This document shows positions 34,041 to 47,039 of a stretch of 64,000 nucleotides of DNA, piece after piece; position 1 is the stretch's first letter, and the number at the start of each line of letters is the position of its first letter. This DNA is from Melieria omissa (lineage: Eukaryota; Arthropoda; Insecta; Diptera; Ulidiidae). Below the pieces are notes generated by a model, which saw only the letters and a list, made by a program, of their open reading frames with translations, had not been told where the DNA came from and searched no databases. Made by a program: the position numbers and the translations under genes. The DNA lies in assembly GCA_963971225.1 (NCBI GenBank), contig OZ020269.1:91098783-91162782 (forward strand). Reading direction: 5' to 3'.

Positions 34041-35276
34041 AAATTATTCATCCACATCAGGTTTCTCAATTTGCAAAAATATCTGTACAAAAATTGCATG
34101 CAATTTTTCAAGTTCTAATTAATTAATCTTTAAAAATATAAAAAAATGCATGAAAGTTTTAAATTTCTAATTAATTGATCTTTAAAAATATATTTAAAAA
34201 TATAAATTAAATAATTCGCATGGTTTCGTTTACCTCAAACATATAAGAAAATTGCATGCAATTATGTAATTTTTGATTTATTATGATTTGAATCATTAAG
34301 TAAAACGAACCAACACATTATTACATAAAATATTCCAAATTTAAATTATCCAGCTTAAGTTTGCAAACAAAAATTAGATTGCAAAAAATTAGAAAATGGC
34401 ATGAAATTTTTTCATTTATAATTAATAATTACAATTAATTAATATTTGATTAAAAAAACAGCATATTTATAATTATCAAGAAAGTATTTGCATAGTTTAA
34501 TTTATTTAACCCATTTCCTTCCTCTGTTGCGTATACGCAACGTAACGGTAACGGCGAAAATGGGTTAAGATACATTAGTATACAAAAAATATACAAGAAA
34601 TGGCATGCAATTATGTAATTGCACATTATTAAATTATTTCAAATTTAAATTCTTCACCTTTAACAAGTTAAGTTTGCAAGCAGTCCTGTAGATAATTGTA
34701 TGCAAATTTTATTGTTTTGTAATAAATATTTTATTAAATAGTTTTAGTGTTTAGTTTTGAAAAGCCCAGCACATTTAAAACTATTTCGAAAATATTTTGC
34801 ATAGTTTCATTTACCCAAACACAACAATTTGCCAAACAAAATTTAGAAAATTGCATGCAATTTTAAGATCTGTAATTAATAATTATTTTCTCCAATATTT
34901 GATTTTTAAAAACTGAGCTGAAAATTATCAAGAAATTAACTCGTATGGTTTCATTTACTTTGGACACATCAATTTACAAAATATTTACAAGAAATTTCAT
35001 GCGATTATGTAATTTGTAGTCCAATTAATTTAATTAATCAATTAATTTTAAATTAATTTTAATTTTTGTTATGCTTTTAGTTATTATATTAGAGTAACAT
35101 ATCACTTTGCAAACAAAAATCTATATAAAAATCGCATGCAATTTTTTTATTTTAAAATAAATATTCTTTTAACTATTTGGTTTTGTAAAAACTAGGCACA
35201 TTGAAAATTAACAAAAAAATGTTGCATAGTTTCAGGCACCTTAGACATGTTAGTTAAAAAATTGCATGCAATTTTC
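34041..35276. repeat. Degenerate ~140-bp tandem array with AATTGCATGCAATT
   Basis: The palindromic word ATTGCATGCAAT or close variants recurs near 34095, 34253, 34395, 34600, 34696, 34853, 34997, 35135 and 35263. Most units also carry CATAGTTTCATTTAC, a CACATYAATTTGCAAA-like word and ATTAATTAAT. Spacing is mostly 128-158 bp. AT-rich, non-coding. Confidence 0.75.
34510..34564. mobile_element. 55-bp palindromic TTAA element
   Basis: TTAA (34506-34509), CCCATTTCC at the left, the perfect palindrome TTGCGTATACGCAA inside, AAAATGGG at the right, then TTAA (34565-34568). The surrounding repeat unit is about 60 bp longer than its neighbours; removing the element and one TTAA gives a unit that aligns with the one near 34950-35010. 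Confidence 0.8.
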
Positions 35277-38200
35277 TGCCGAACATATTTTTTCCCTAAT
35301 TTAACTTCCCTTGCACATCTTCCACCGCGCAGCTCACCATTATCGGCTGCCGTACCTACCCCACTCATTGCTTTCGTTACCTTTGCGTTCGCTCAGCCAC
35401 TTGACGCGATTTTTTTCTCGCCATTCTTTTGCTTTTGTTGTTTGTTACCAATCCGCATGGCATGGCAATAATTTAACACCTACAACAACAATAAAAACAC
35501 GTTGACTTTTTTGCAGCAAACTCTGCTGCCACTATTGGCACCCTCCTTCCCTCCCTTCCCTCCCTCCACCACCCCTCGAATCAACCAACTTTCAATAGTA
35601 AAATGCGCCCTCGCCAACCTACCAAATGATGGAATTTTTGTGGCGTTTGGCAAAAAAGTGTCATCAATGGCAACACTGGCAGCACGAGAACACAAAAAAG
35701 CAACACCAACAGTAAAAAAAATCTGTAACGTGGAAAAACGTTTTATCTGCAACTGTGTGTGGCAATTGTGGCAGTGGCAGCGGCATATGTTTGCGTGTCG
35801 TAATTCGCCTGTAATCCTTTGAGCGTTTTTTCTCGTCTCGTCTGCTCCGCGCGAGTTTTCCCCGCCGCTTTGCGTGCTTGTAAAAAGGCTTAAATTAAAA
35901 TGTGCACAAAAAAGGGGAGAAAGCGTATCACGGCACGGGTTGCCACTTTTTGTCATTTTCACTCGTTCGCCCCCTCCAGCTTCGCTTTTTGTGCCTCTTG
36001 CACGCCCCGTTGCACTGTTGTTGCCATTAACCATGGCAACATGCGACGGGTCGCACCATTGTTTCTCCAAATTATATGTCATATTTTTGTGAAAGCAGGT
36101 TGATGTCTGAGGAAGGTTAATTTTTTTTGAAAGACATTTTTATGAAGTTAACTGCTTAATTGCATAATTTGCTTTCTATTTAAAGTGGTAAATGTAAAAA
36201 ATTCTGTAAAATTTTGTTATAAAGTTTTGTTATTCAAAGTCGGTTTTGTGGCGTTGCTCTAGAAATTGCAATCACCTGAAGCTGTTGCAAGCTTGTAAGA
36301 AATATTTTAGCTGACTTTAAGTTTGAAGTGCCTTGAAAATTGTTTAACTTCTTAAAGCAAATGTGACATCTATATGAGACACCTACAATTTCTCATGGAT
36401 CCTTAGGACAGTTGCTGTTTTTGGTATCTTTAGACCAAAGTGAGCCGTTTTGTTTCATTTGGGCCGCTTTTGATCAACTTGGGCCCTTTTTATGATTTTC
36501 TTATGATTTTTTAATATAAAAAAATTCCAACTTTTTGAAACTTGTCGCAAAAAGATTTGAAGAATTTCGATATAAAAGTTATGTTCTGTTTTTTTTTCAG
36601 GGTAGTATTCAGAAAAATATTTTGAGAGGGGTTTCAAAAAGTAATTCTTTAATATTCATAAATGTTTATTTAGTTTTAAAGTCGACCCTAATATTTCGGG
36701 GGAAGCTTTCAACCACCAAACCCCCGCTCCCCCCTGAATCCGCCTCTGTTTTGTTTTAAATATTAATTTGTTGAAAACAAAAAGATTTTATTTTCGAAAA
36801 AATTTTTAGGAACATGCCATTTCAGTTCAGTTTTAGTTGAGTGGCAACCGTGAAGGGTTAATTTTGTAGCAAAATTTTAGGCTGATGGCAATGGTTTCGC
36901 ATAGCATTTTTTATAGTATCATAAAACTAATGTATGTGAAAATCAAATGAGTGGAATATTTTATACCTTAAGTGCACTTCAATAAAAAAAATTAAGGAAT
37001 TTTAAGCACATTAAATCATTAGTTGAATTCAACCAAAAAAGCTAAGAGTATGTTAAGCTTTAATGCAAATCCTGGGAAATGGAATCCAATTGTGTCAAAT
37101 GGAAGAACTGGTTTAGTGTTTCTGTTTCAACTGCCAATACAATGCACAGTGACTCCATACAAACGCGGAATCAAATTAGAAGAAGTGGTTTGCTGAATTG
37201 AAATCTCCACTTTCTTTTTCTTAAACTTTTGTAGTTTGGCAATTCCTGGGATCTAATTTTGCAAATTTCGTCATTTTTGGTTAGCTATACTTAGCACCAA
37301 GCTTGTTGGCTCTTTTTCAGATTTTACATTCAATCAGTTGCGTCAACATTGATATTTGCAAGGAGTAAAAGAAATTCTATGAGAATCTTTTAATTTTACA
37401 ATAAACATGAAATTCATGATAGATGTTTTGTATTTGTTCAGTTTTTTTATTTTCCTCTAGATTGCACACTTTCAGGGATGAATAAAATATATTTTGTCGA
37501 AAAGGGATCGGAAGATTCGGTGGATGTGTTTACATTATTCGACAAAGAAAGAATATAAGAAAAGACAAATCTCAAAATATAAAAAAATTCAGGATCATAC
37601 TTTCACATACTTTTTAGATATTTTCCTCTAAGTTTTGCCATTTTTCAGGTTTCTAATTTTAATAAATATTTTAAACTAAAAATGAAGTAGAAGCCTCAGC
37701 TTTACAAATTTTGAGAAAATATTAAAAGCAAAGATTCCCACATCAATTCTTAATTTATATAGAAAGTTTTAGCATCTCCTTGCTAACCATGAATTTGGAG
37801 GATTTTTTTACTCAATAGACTAAAAAACAAAAACCATGTGCTAACATTTTTTTGTGAAACCAGTTTCGCCTGTTAGCAGCTTTTGCACACACACTAATTA
37901 ATTTTTCGCACAGATTTTTGGGGTTTTCTTAGTTGGAGTTTTAACTTTTAAATGACTTAAATGATATAACTTAAATGACTTAAATTAATGAAGAATTGTT
38001 AAATTCTGAGACTATAAACGAATCACTGTGCAGCTGTGAGAACCGAACAAAAAGGAAAAGGAAACACTTCATATGCGCCTATATAGCTTTATCAAGAAAA
38101 AGATGGAAATCGCAGGACAAACAAATAAACAAAAACAAAGTGAACTCGTTAACTGGGTGTAAGATCCCACAGTCCAAAAGATAATACACCTGCATACTCA

Positions 38201-39227
38201 AAGTCCTTACCGGGAATAGTGATAACAAAGCGGCAACCACGAGCTTTTTGTGTATGTATTGGAATATAGTCACTAAAACCAACCAACCATATACACATTT
38301 CAAAAGAAGCAAATAAAGCGAAAAAATCTCATTAAATTTGATTTGTTTTGATTTGATTAAATAAGATCAAAAGATAATTTTATGTCATTAATGTTTGAAT
38401 ATAATTTGAAGGTATAATTTTTCACCACTTTTTCTAGGGAATGACGTCTTTCAAATCACACAAAGTTTGCGGTTCGTAACGGTGATGTGAAAATTAATAA
38501 AACACATTTTTTCAAATTTTTTATTTGATTTGTTATTTGTTACAATTTACTTAACAAATACAAAAATTAATTAAAATGTAACATACAACAATAACAGAAA
38601 GCAAATGGAATTAACAAAAATTGGTCAAATAAATTGTAATCCAAAGTTAACATAAAACAATAACAAAAATTAATCATTTGATATGGAAAAGCTAAAGACG
38701 ACATAAGAGAGTTGAGTTGGGAGCTTTTCAAAGGCCCTTTTTTCTTCCGTTTTGAACAATCCTGCAAATATCATTTAAAAGTTTACCACGTTCATTAATT
38801 TGTTTAATTTAATTAATTTTGTTTATACTTATCTTTAAATCCTTTTAGAAAGCCTTTTTTATGCGCGTCCACCACGTTCACTGAAATCTTACAACATAAT
38901 GTCAAAATCGAATATGACAAGGTGCCACGTGGTGGCGGCTGGCACAGCTGTCTCTTTTTAGTTCAATAGTTACCTACGAGTATATGGATGAACTGTTAAG
39001 TTCTATCTGTGTGCTTGTTTCTGTCAGCGCAGAGGCATTTATTCCTAATTGCTGTTGTATAAATGCATCATCGCTGATGATTGATTGATTTTTTCTTTCA
39101 AATTTTGAAATATCACCGAAGTGGCTCCAGTACAAAAATTTGAACACAATGTGTGAATGTGTTAGTTTTTGCGATTTATGTGTATGAGTTTCCATCACCC
39201 ATGTCCCGTAGGGAAGTTTCGCTTAAT
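35277..39227. other. No gene recognised
   Basis: 35280-36110 is GC-richer and pyrimidine-rich, with a 200-codon frame on the - strand of no known family. 36440-38970 is AT-rich. CCCCCGCTCCCCCCTGAATC near 36722 resembles the terminus of some insect DNA transposons, but no partner end was found. Confidence 0.4.
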
Positions 39228-39379
39228 GACTAAATAGCCTAAAAATAGGCAAACAAATTTAAGTTTAGTTAAATACTCAAAAAATAAGCGGCAAAATAAA
39301 TAAACGTCTCACTGCTGACTACTTATGGAACTAACGAGCTAAACGTTGAATTTGTTGCCTAGTTTTTAGTCAAATAGCT
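39228..39379. repeat. Dispersed repeat sharing sequence with 42160-42300
   Basis: AATAGCCTAAAAATAKGCAA, AAGTTTAGTT-AATACTC, and TCACTG-TGACTA-TT-TGG occur in the same order at both places. The SINE at 39380 is inserted within it. Confidence 0.65.
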
Positions 39380-39557
39380 GCTCTCTCTGAGAGTAAAATT
39401 GCCTATGAAAAAAGCTCCCAACTCGCCGTTCGGAATCGGCATAAAACTGTAGGTCCCTTCCAACCTTGGAAAAACATTCGCACGCACAACAAGGATGGTT
39501 GCGGGTAGTTAAGCCTTAGTCTCGTAATCGGGCTGTAGTGCCAGTCAATTATTATTA
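39380..39557 (+). mobile_element. 5'-truncated SINE copy 2 with 14-bp target duplication
   Basis: Lacks the tRNA head but keeps the shared core (39424-39456), the tail segment GGATGGTTGCGGGTAG and GTCTCGTAATCGGGCTG, and ends in (ATT)n. TTAGTCAAATAGCT at 39366-39379 is repeated exactly at 39558-39571. That is what target-primed insertion by LINE machinery leaves. Confidence 0.9.
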
Positions 39558-39571
39558 TTAGTCAAATAGCT

Positions 39572-41388
39572 TCAAACAACATATTCACATTTTCATAATT
39601 ATGGTAGTTGTTGTACCCATTTCACTTCACCCTGTTCATTTTGCCGCTGTGAACTTACTCTGACTTTAACAAATAACTTATCAAAATAAACATTTTTGTA
39701 TTTGTTTTCATGTGAAATATTTCATAAAAAATTATATTATTCATCAAATTTATTCTTGTATTTGTTTCTTTATGAAAATTTTTATAAAAATTCAACTTCC
39801 TCGAAGATTTAGCAACACAAACTCAAACTCTTTAAATATTGAATGCATTCCTGCCACAATATTTAAATTCTTTAAGTTCATTCGAATCAGTGAATGGACA
39901 ATTGCCTCGCTTCCGTAGCTCAGTGTTGCCGCCCCTAGAAAGAATGGCGACCTACAAGTGCAGCACTCGTCGCGCCAAATGCAATCGGCATTGCAAAATT
40001 ACCACTTCCCGCATTTCCCCGCTCGTCCAGCAACCTCGACCACGCCAGTGTGCCGTGTGCACCATAAAAATTGTCACTTATTTATTAACCCATGTTCAAG
40101 GGGTGCAGCGCGCATGCGAGCGTGCAACCGAACCGAACTAGCAGCGCCGCTACACACAATTCTCACTAAAACTTTTGCGCTGCAACTACAATTACAACAA
40201 CAACAACAGCGAAAACAAGAACAACGACAAAACTACCAAAAGCCCATACCTCGAGTGGTGCGCAAAAACAAATTTACAACAGCAATAAAAAATGATAAAC
40301 AACACCAGAAATAAAATAAACGCAACGCAATTTCCTCTCGTAGAGGAACGTCGGACGAGAAAAAAAAGGTGGCGGCAGGCGCAACGGTTTTCGGTTGACA
40401 CTTTTTGCGGCAACAATGCAGCGGCAACGGACGAACCATAGTCGACATAGTAATGTTTCGCACTTCCGCTTCCGCACGGCTGGGCATGGCTGGACGGGCG
40501 GCGGCAATGAATGGGCCCCGGTCAAACGGACGCTGGGGCCGACGCGGCAAGTTTTATTGGTATTTTTTTTAGTTTGGTTTGGCTAAAACCAAAACGGAAA
40601 AAAAACAAGAAGAAGAAAAGTATGAATCGAAATCACGCAAGCGGGTTGCGGAGTTGATGATAGGTCAGTGCGTGTACTTAGTTGCATGCAACACTTGCTG
40701 CCGCCATGGCATGCTCGCACACGCTGTGTGCGTGTGTGTGTAAGTGTGTTTTTGTGTTAGGCGCCTGCATGTTTGGCCAGTTTGTGTCGCTCTCTTCAAT
40801 AATTTTTTGCTAAAGTGAATTTGGGCTTTTTTGCGGCTGCCGCTGCCGCTGGCGCTGACGCTTTGCTGCCGCCTGTTGTCTGAGATTATCACAATTAATC
40901 ACGTTGCGGTTGTAGTGGTGTGGTGTGCGCTCAAGTGTCGCTTCCACGTGCGTGTGTGTGCGAATTGGTGTTTCGGAAAATGTGCGAGTGTGTGTGTGTG
41001 TGTGTATAAATTGTCGAGTTTGCATGTGATTTACGTGCCATGCAACTATGCAACGAAGCGCATTTTACGCCGCACGCACACACACAAATATAGCAATTTT
41101 GATTTAGTAATTAAGTGGAGTAAAATTTAAACTCGAAAAAAAGCATTACAACAGATTTTTTCGGTGTTTATTTAATGCATAGAAGACATTTTCGATGTTG
41201 GATTTCATTTCTACAGGTCTGATAGTAAGTTTTTCGGTTTGACTTTCTGCTGATACGCACATTAACATTGCCTAGTGGTGAGATATCAGACTGAACTATC
41301 ACACGAGTTGTCCAATTTTCGAATTTTAAAGCTTTTTTACTTTTTTAATAGCATTAGTTTGTGACTTCTTCAATTGCAGTAAATCTAA
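39572..41388. other. No gene recognised; CAA and TG-rich
   Basis: 40170-40900 is moderately GC-rich with CAACAA and (TG)n runs near 40725 and 40985. Frames here are short and unrecognised. Confidence 0.4.
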
Positions 41389-41883
41389 CCTTTTCGATCC
41401 CAAAGTTGCCTGAGAGCAACTTCACCTATTTGCCATCTTAAAGCAAAAGCTTCGATTGATTTATGGATTTAATTTAAGTAGGCATCAACAAATTAATATT
41501 TTTAGAAGAGAATTCAAAGTAAATTATAAAAATTTTACTGTTATCCCCAAAATAATTTTCAATAATTTGCAGCGATATTAGGGATAGTTTGTGTTCTAAT
41601 TGAAGTCTACGAATTGGGCGCGTTTGATCGAAGCTCTGCTTCTTTAAAAAAGGTTAAATAAAATCAAAAAGTTCTAATTTTATATTTTTCCATAAATATT
41701 AAATAATTTTTCTGTAATTAAAAAATAATGATACAAAATTTATTTAACACGTTCTAAGCTAAAATTTTTTAAAAGTAATCTAGCTCTAGAACTCTAACAA
41801 AGAGGCGTGGCAACTTCAAATGTCTCTTCTTAGGCAAGTTTTTCAAGATTTAAATACAAAATAATATCTGTGTCTATAAAGGG
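41389..41883 (-). mobile_element. TTAA-flanked MITE, family A copy 2 (495 bp)
   Basis: Reverse-oriented copy of the element at 2925. It begins CCTTTTCGATCCC after CTAA and ends TATAAAGGG before TTAA (41884-41887). Long shared blocks include AGACTTCAATTAGAACACAAAC on the reverse strand and the CCACGCCTCTTTGTTAGAG block. Confidence 0.8.
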
Positions 41884-43944
41884 TTAATATACTTTTTATT
41901 AAAAAAAAAGCCATAACCATTAAATACTCCCAGCTGATAGCGATGCTGCTCGATATGAGCCAAGTTTTAATTAAATTGTTATTTTTTTAATATTTTTAAT
42001 TTTTGTTTAATATTTTTTGAATTTGTATTATTTGTATTATTTTTAATTTTTAAAATTTGTATTATTATTCCTTTTTTTAATAGTAACATGAAATTTAATT
42101 GAAAAATGAATTAAAAAAATTCGATTCTTGGCTGTTAGAAGTTCAATCACTCAACGACTGAATAGCCTAAAAATATGCAACAAACTTAAAGTTTAGTTGA
42201 ATACTCTTAAAGTAGGCAAGAAAATAAAACTCTTAAACGCTTCACTGTTGACTATTTGTGGTAAAGTATAATTTTTAAATTTAGTCAAAAGAAAAAAGCC
42301 ATGAAATTCTCTCAACGAATTGGCTGTCAGTTTCATTGAACGCTTGAAAAAATGTCCAGTTTTGTGCTTTGTATGTGTTGTGAGCAATCTTCTGTAACTC
42401 ACTCTGTGAAAATACAACTACTTATGTAAAATTTTGCGACAGCTGCATGATAGCATATAATATGTGGCCTGCAACACCACTTTGAAATCAACAAAGAAAT
42501 TATATTCGACGACATCTTTCTTTGTCGCTTCTGAAACGATTTCGGCGATTCAATATCTAATGCGTTGGATTATGAACCAGAATTGTGTGGTTTCATATGT
42601 TGAGCAGCCAACACTGAACAGAAAAATTTTTATGTTTTCTTTGGTGTTTTGACTCAGCAGTAAATTATAAGACGTTGAGGATAAAATGCTGTAATTTGAA
42701 GCTTCAACGAATTTTGCTGCCCTTTGAAAGAGTAAGAGTTTTACTCTGATAACCCACTTATTAACTTTATTAGATGATTCTAAAGCTATGAGCTGCTAAG
42801 GAGCTAATGTGCTTTTGTCCGCAACATAAAGGCTTCTGCTCTGTTACTTACTTGGTTACTTTAAACCTTATAAAAAGGTTCAATGCATCAAAGTATTCTA
42901 ATTCCGCGATTGCCACATAATCCGCAAGCATACAAGTTTCGAAGTTAACCTTCTCTGAGATGTTGCGCACACTGAAATCTAATGAGCAATAAAATTGAGG
43001 GAATGTCATTGGATTTTACTTGCAGATGGAGTTATCTATCCATATGATTTCTTAGAGACCGTCTCTTATTTATAATGTGAATGTGACTAAACACAATGTA
43101 CTTTGTGAATAGAAGAAACCCACATTTACAAGCCAATTCTGAACTGTGGGTTGGGCAAATTTTCTATGATAAATAATTGTTTAATTTAAGGAAAATCAGT
43201 ATTGCGTTTATGAAGAGATAGTAACCGAAGGTTAAGAAGCGTGTTTATTCAGTCAGCGAGTACGTTAACTCAATCAGTTAAACGAGGGGCTTCCAGCCAG
43301 AATCTCAATTGGCTCCTCTGGTTAAAAAAAACCTCACTGTGGCTCATTTTAGCTCAGCTACAAAAAACACAAACTGGTTAGTTCAATTACAACAAACAAC
43401 AACTACAACATTCATATACGATGACGCTCTCTCAGATGTTGATTCTCGTTGAGTAGCGCTGGCCAGACAGTCAGTCAGTTAGTCAAAATAAACACATCTG
43501 AACCCACCGTGGCTTGCGCTGTCTGTGGCTTTGCTACAGTTCAACGTTTGTGCAGTGATTTTTTGTCTGCGCGTGAATTTTGTCATTCAGAAAATGATTT
43601 TGTGGCGTTCAATACTAAAGTTGTTGTAGTTTGGCTCATTAAATTAGTTTCTTGGGCACCGCAAGTCTAGAAAACCCATTGCCAATTGCCTCAACTTTGA
43701 GTGAAGTTTAGTTGAAGTTCTCGACTCCACTCGAGTCGACTTCTCCAACTAAAAAACCATAGCCGATTCAACTTTCAGTATGTTCGGCTATAAAGAAAGT
43801 GAAGACTTGGCGTTCCTGGAGAGTCATACAAAATCATAGTAAGTACTCTAAATATTTGAAACGTAGTCATTAGTAAAACAGAACTAAGGTCTGAGTGTTA
43901 TTTTATCGTTTCTGGTTATCTTTTTAGTTTCGCTGTATGGTTGG
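41884..43944. other. No gene recognised
   Basis: 42160-42300 is the partner of the dispersed repeat at 39228. An initiator-like cluster CAGTCAGTCAGTTAGTC lies at 43469-43485 upstream of a GC-richer stretch, without an identifiable exon. Confidence 0.4.
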
Positions 43945-44370
43945 TCCTCTAACAATTAAGTTAGAGATATGAAATTTCGACACGTGATCAAGGAGATTTT
44001 GGGTTTTAACATACTAGCTTTTCAAGAAAATTTTATATACATTTTCAAGGATATAAAGGATTACAATTTCCAAAGGACCTTTTTCATATATCTATTTTTA
44101 CAAATATATAAACAATCAATTTTATATAAATTCGTGAGCCTTTTCTCTTTCATTTGATATATATATCGCCATATTTTAACGAGGTTAACTGATTTTTTAT
44201 ATTCTTTTTTATTTTTTCACCCCTTTAAAATTTTGAAGTCCTTTTAAAAGAACAAAGGATGTAGAAATGAAAAACTGAGTACGCAGTATTACTATGTTTG
44301 GGCTCTAGTTTCACGTTCATATGGATTTTTTTCTGTGTGAAAAAAAATTTTTAATTTTTGTCGCACGGTG
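43945..44370 (+). repeat. Dispersed repeat ending GTCGCACGGTG, copy B
   Basis: Matches 3630-4212 end to end apart from the ~150-bp insertion there. It ends GTCGCACGGTG at 44360-44370. Confidence 0.75.
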
Positions 44371-44614
44371 TATTCAGTAATAAAGTTGTATGAGTGTCAT
44401 CCCAGTCATCACAGTGTTTACCATATCTTCTCTATCATATAATCTAACGATGTCCAGTTAAGAGTTCAATGATTTTAGGTACTTTGAGACAATTCAAATT
44501 TAGTTCTTTGAATGCGGAGACTTAGTCCAGAGTATAAAGTTCCCTATAGATGTTGTTGCTATATGCACACAAAGTCCTTTAACAGACTTAGACAAATTTT
44601 ATTATAATACAAAA

Positions 44615-44960
44615 TTATGACGACATTTTTCCAATCATTCTGTGTCAAAGTTGTAGAAATCTGGTTATTTTTAGTACTTTTAAATATTTTAAGAAAAAGT
44701 CGTTATATGTATGACGTTTTTTTTAATGCCTGTCCAGCTTTAATAGGGCAAAAAAATATGTTATTAGAAAGCGAATACAAAATTAATGGGACATTTTTTC
44801 AATTATTCTGTGTCAATGTTGTAGAAATCTGATTAATTTTAGTATTTTCAAAGAATTTAAGAAAAAAGTTTATATACGAGGCTTTTTAATGCTCATCCAG
44901 CTTTCATAAGAAACAAAAATATTTTATAAGAAAGCCAATAGAACATAAAAACATAAACTT
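44615..44960. repeat. Tandem duplication, ~180-bp unit
   Basis: Two units each contain GACATTTTTCCAAT/TTCAAT, ATTCTGTGTCAA-GTTGTAGAAATCTG, ATTTTAGTA-TTT, and TTTTTAATGC-C-TCCAGCTTT-ATA. Non-coding. Confidence 0.8.
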
Positions 44961-47039
44961 TTGATAACACAGATTTCTCATAATAAAAAAAATTCATAAT
45001 TACTAATTTCTATGATTCATTAACGAGTCAAAAGCACGAAATGGTTTAGCTGTCAGTTCAAACCACTAAACACTGAAGCCACGCCAGCTGCTCGTCATAG
45101 ATCATTGGTGCACTTTTCGCATTGTCTTTTATTTACCCACACTTACAATTATAATCAGTGTCGTTAATCCATTTACGATGTAAATCTGCTGCTGCTTTTC
45201 GCCACTAACTACCACAATTAGCCATTTAATTTATGGCCATCACACTGGCTGCCCAAACTGCCACTGCAGTCATTTTGCGGTTTATTGCACGCTTGCAGCA
45301 AGCAATGAAATTTCAATAATTTTGGCAATTTGCAGTTTAGCACAAAAATGTGGCCCAACTTAACCCTCGTTCTACTAATTTTTGTGTGTTTTTTTGTTTG
45401 GCCACAATTATGTGCTCGACATTTAACGATAATGGGGGAAATTTTGCGACACAAATGACTAAATTGCCACTTATCGCTCAATTATGCAGTGAACTTATGG
45501 TTCTAATCGGTTGCAATGCTGCACACACTTACACACACACACATACACAAACAATTCAGGCTTTGACTTTTGCTGTACGAGGTTTGACAAATTTTCAATT
45601 TCCAATTCATAAATAGAAACATTTACGAATTGTTGTTGCTGATTGTTGGTTGTTGTTGTATTTATTGTTTTTGTTGTACAATAACGCTCACTTATTGCAA
45701 GTATACGCCCACCAAAATTGCAGCTTCAAGTGTCATTCGAACGAGCTGTTGTGGCTCACTGCAAACCGGATGTTGCTCTCTGCCCTCCGCTTCGCCCCGT
45801 TCAACAAAGTTGCGTCAGTTGCAGCCCACTTGATCAACTGCAATGTTATTATTGCATTTTAATTAACAAAATTTGTATTTATTGCAGCTACTCGTACTGT
45901 AAACGACAGCAAAAATAGTGTTGCTGTTGTTGTTATTTGTTGTAGTTGTTGCTGCTACAAGCAGCCGCTTTAAAGTGAGCAGTGATTGAAGTGTGTGAAA
46001 TTGCCTTGACGTGGCAATTTTTGTTATATGGCCACATGCGGCAGACACTTATGGCATTGCCTGACAGCTGTTCGTATTGTTGGCGCTATGCAAACATATT
46101 TACAAATGTGTGTGTTTGTGTGTGCTTAAGTGTATGTCAACAGCTGGCGCACCGCTATGTAATGGGCGCCGATATGCGCCACTCGTATCGGAAGTTGATT
46201 AAAGCGCTTAATGATGGCAATTATGTTGGCTCATATATATGTGAGTGTGTGTGTTTGTGTGTGTGTGTTTTTGAATAAGTTGGCATGGCAGCCGCAGCCA
46301 GTAATTTGTATTTAATTTTGCATAAAGTTAATGAATTTTATAATAATAACTGTCGGTTATGGGGGAAATGGGAATTGCCAACAAATGAATATTGCTTTCC
46401 ATTTAAATTGGTGCAACATAATCGTAATGGCAAAATTATTTATTGTGATACACGCACACCTTACATGCTGTACACAATTTTGTACTCACATAAAAGCTAT
46501 TTTAGAAAAGCAACAACAACAAATATAGAAAACATCAGCAACTGCCACTGCATGCAGCACAAAGCCCAAAAATATGTTCGAGAAATTTGCTGCAAAATTG
46601 TTTTCTCGAGCTGTCAGCGTTGATTGCATTTTTGGCTAAAATACACAACAAATTACAGATGCGTGTTGCAAGTAAAAATTAAATGTAAAAATACCAGCAA
46701 ATTGCAGGCAAATTCAAACGAACACAAAAAAACAAAAACGGTAACGAAATATTGCAGCGTCGAGGCGTTACTGTAGGCAACACTGTGCCGACTACAACGA
46801 AGCCAAGTCGTCGCAAGCAATGAAGAAGAGCCCGTAGCGCATTGCCGTAAATCATGCCACCTAAACACATGCACAGGCGCACATACACACACACACACAT
46901 ATCAATGTACATGGTGGGTTGTCAAAAAAGTCAGTTGATATTTAATTTTGTTAGAAACTCTTAGTGTCCCAGAACTGAATACATTTTTTTTAATTTAAAT
47001 TTAATTTAAAGAGCGAAGCATTAATTTGTTTATATTTTA
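44961..47039. other. No gene recognised; CA/TG-rich
   Basis: CA/TG runs near 45526, 46109, 46240 and 46880, with TTG runs near 45640 and 45920. Frames up to 112 codons have no family features. Confidence 0.4.

Noticed and set aside
35480..36082. 200-codon - strand frame
   Set aside because: Lies in locally GC-rich, pyrimidine-rich DNA; no recognisable motif, and other frames are open as well.
36715..36750. CCCCCTGAATCCGCCTCTG as a DNA transposon end
   Set aside because: Resembles known insect element termini, but no matching opposite end or target duplication was found.
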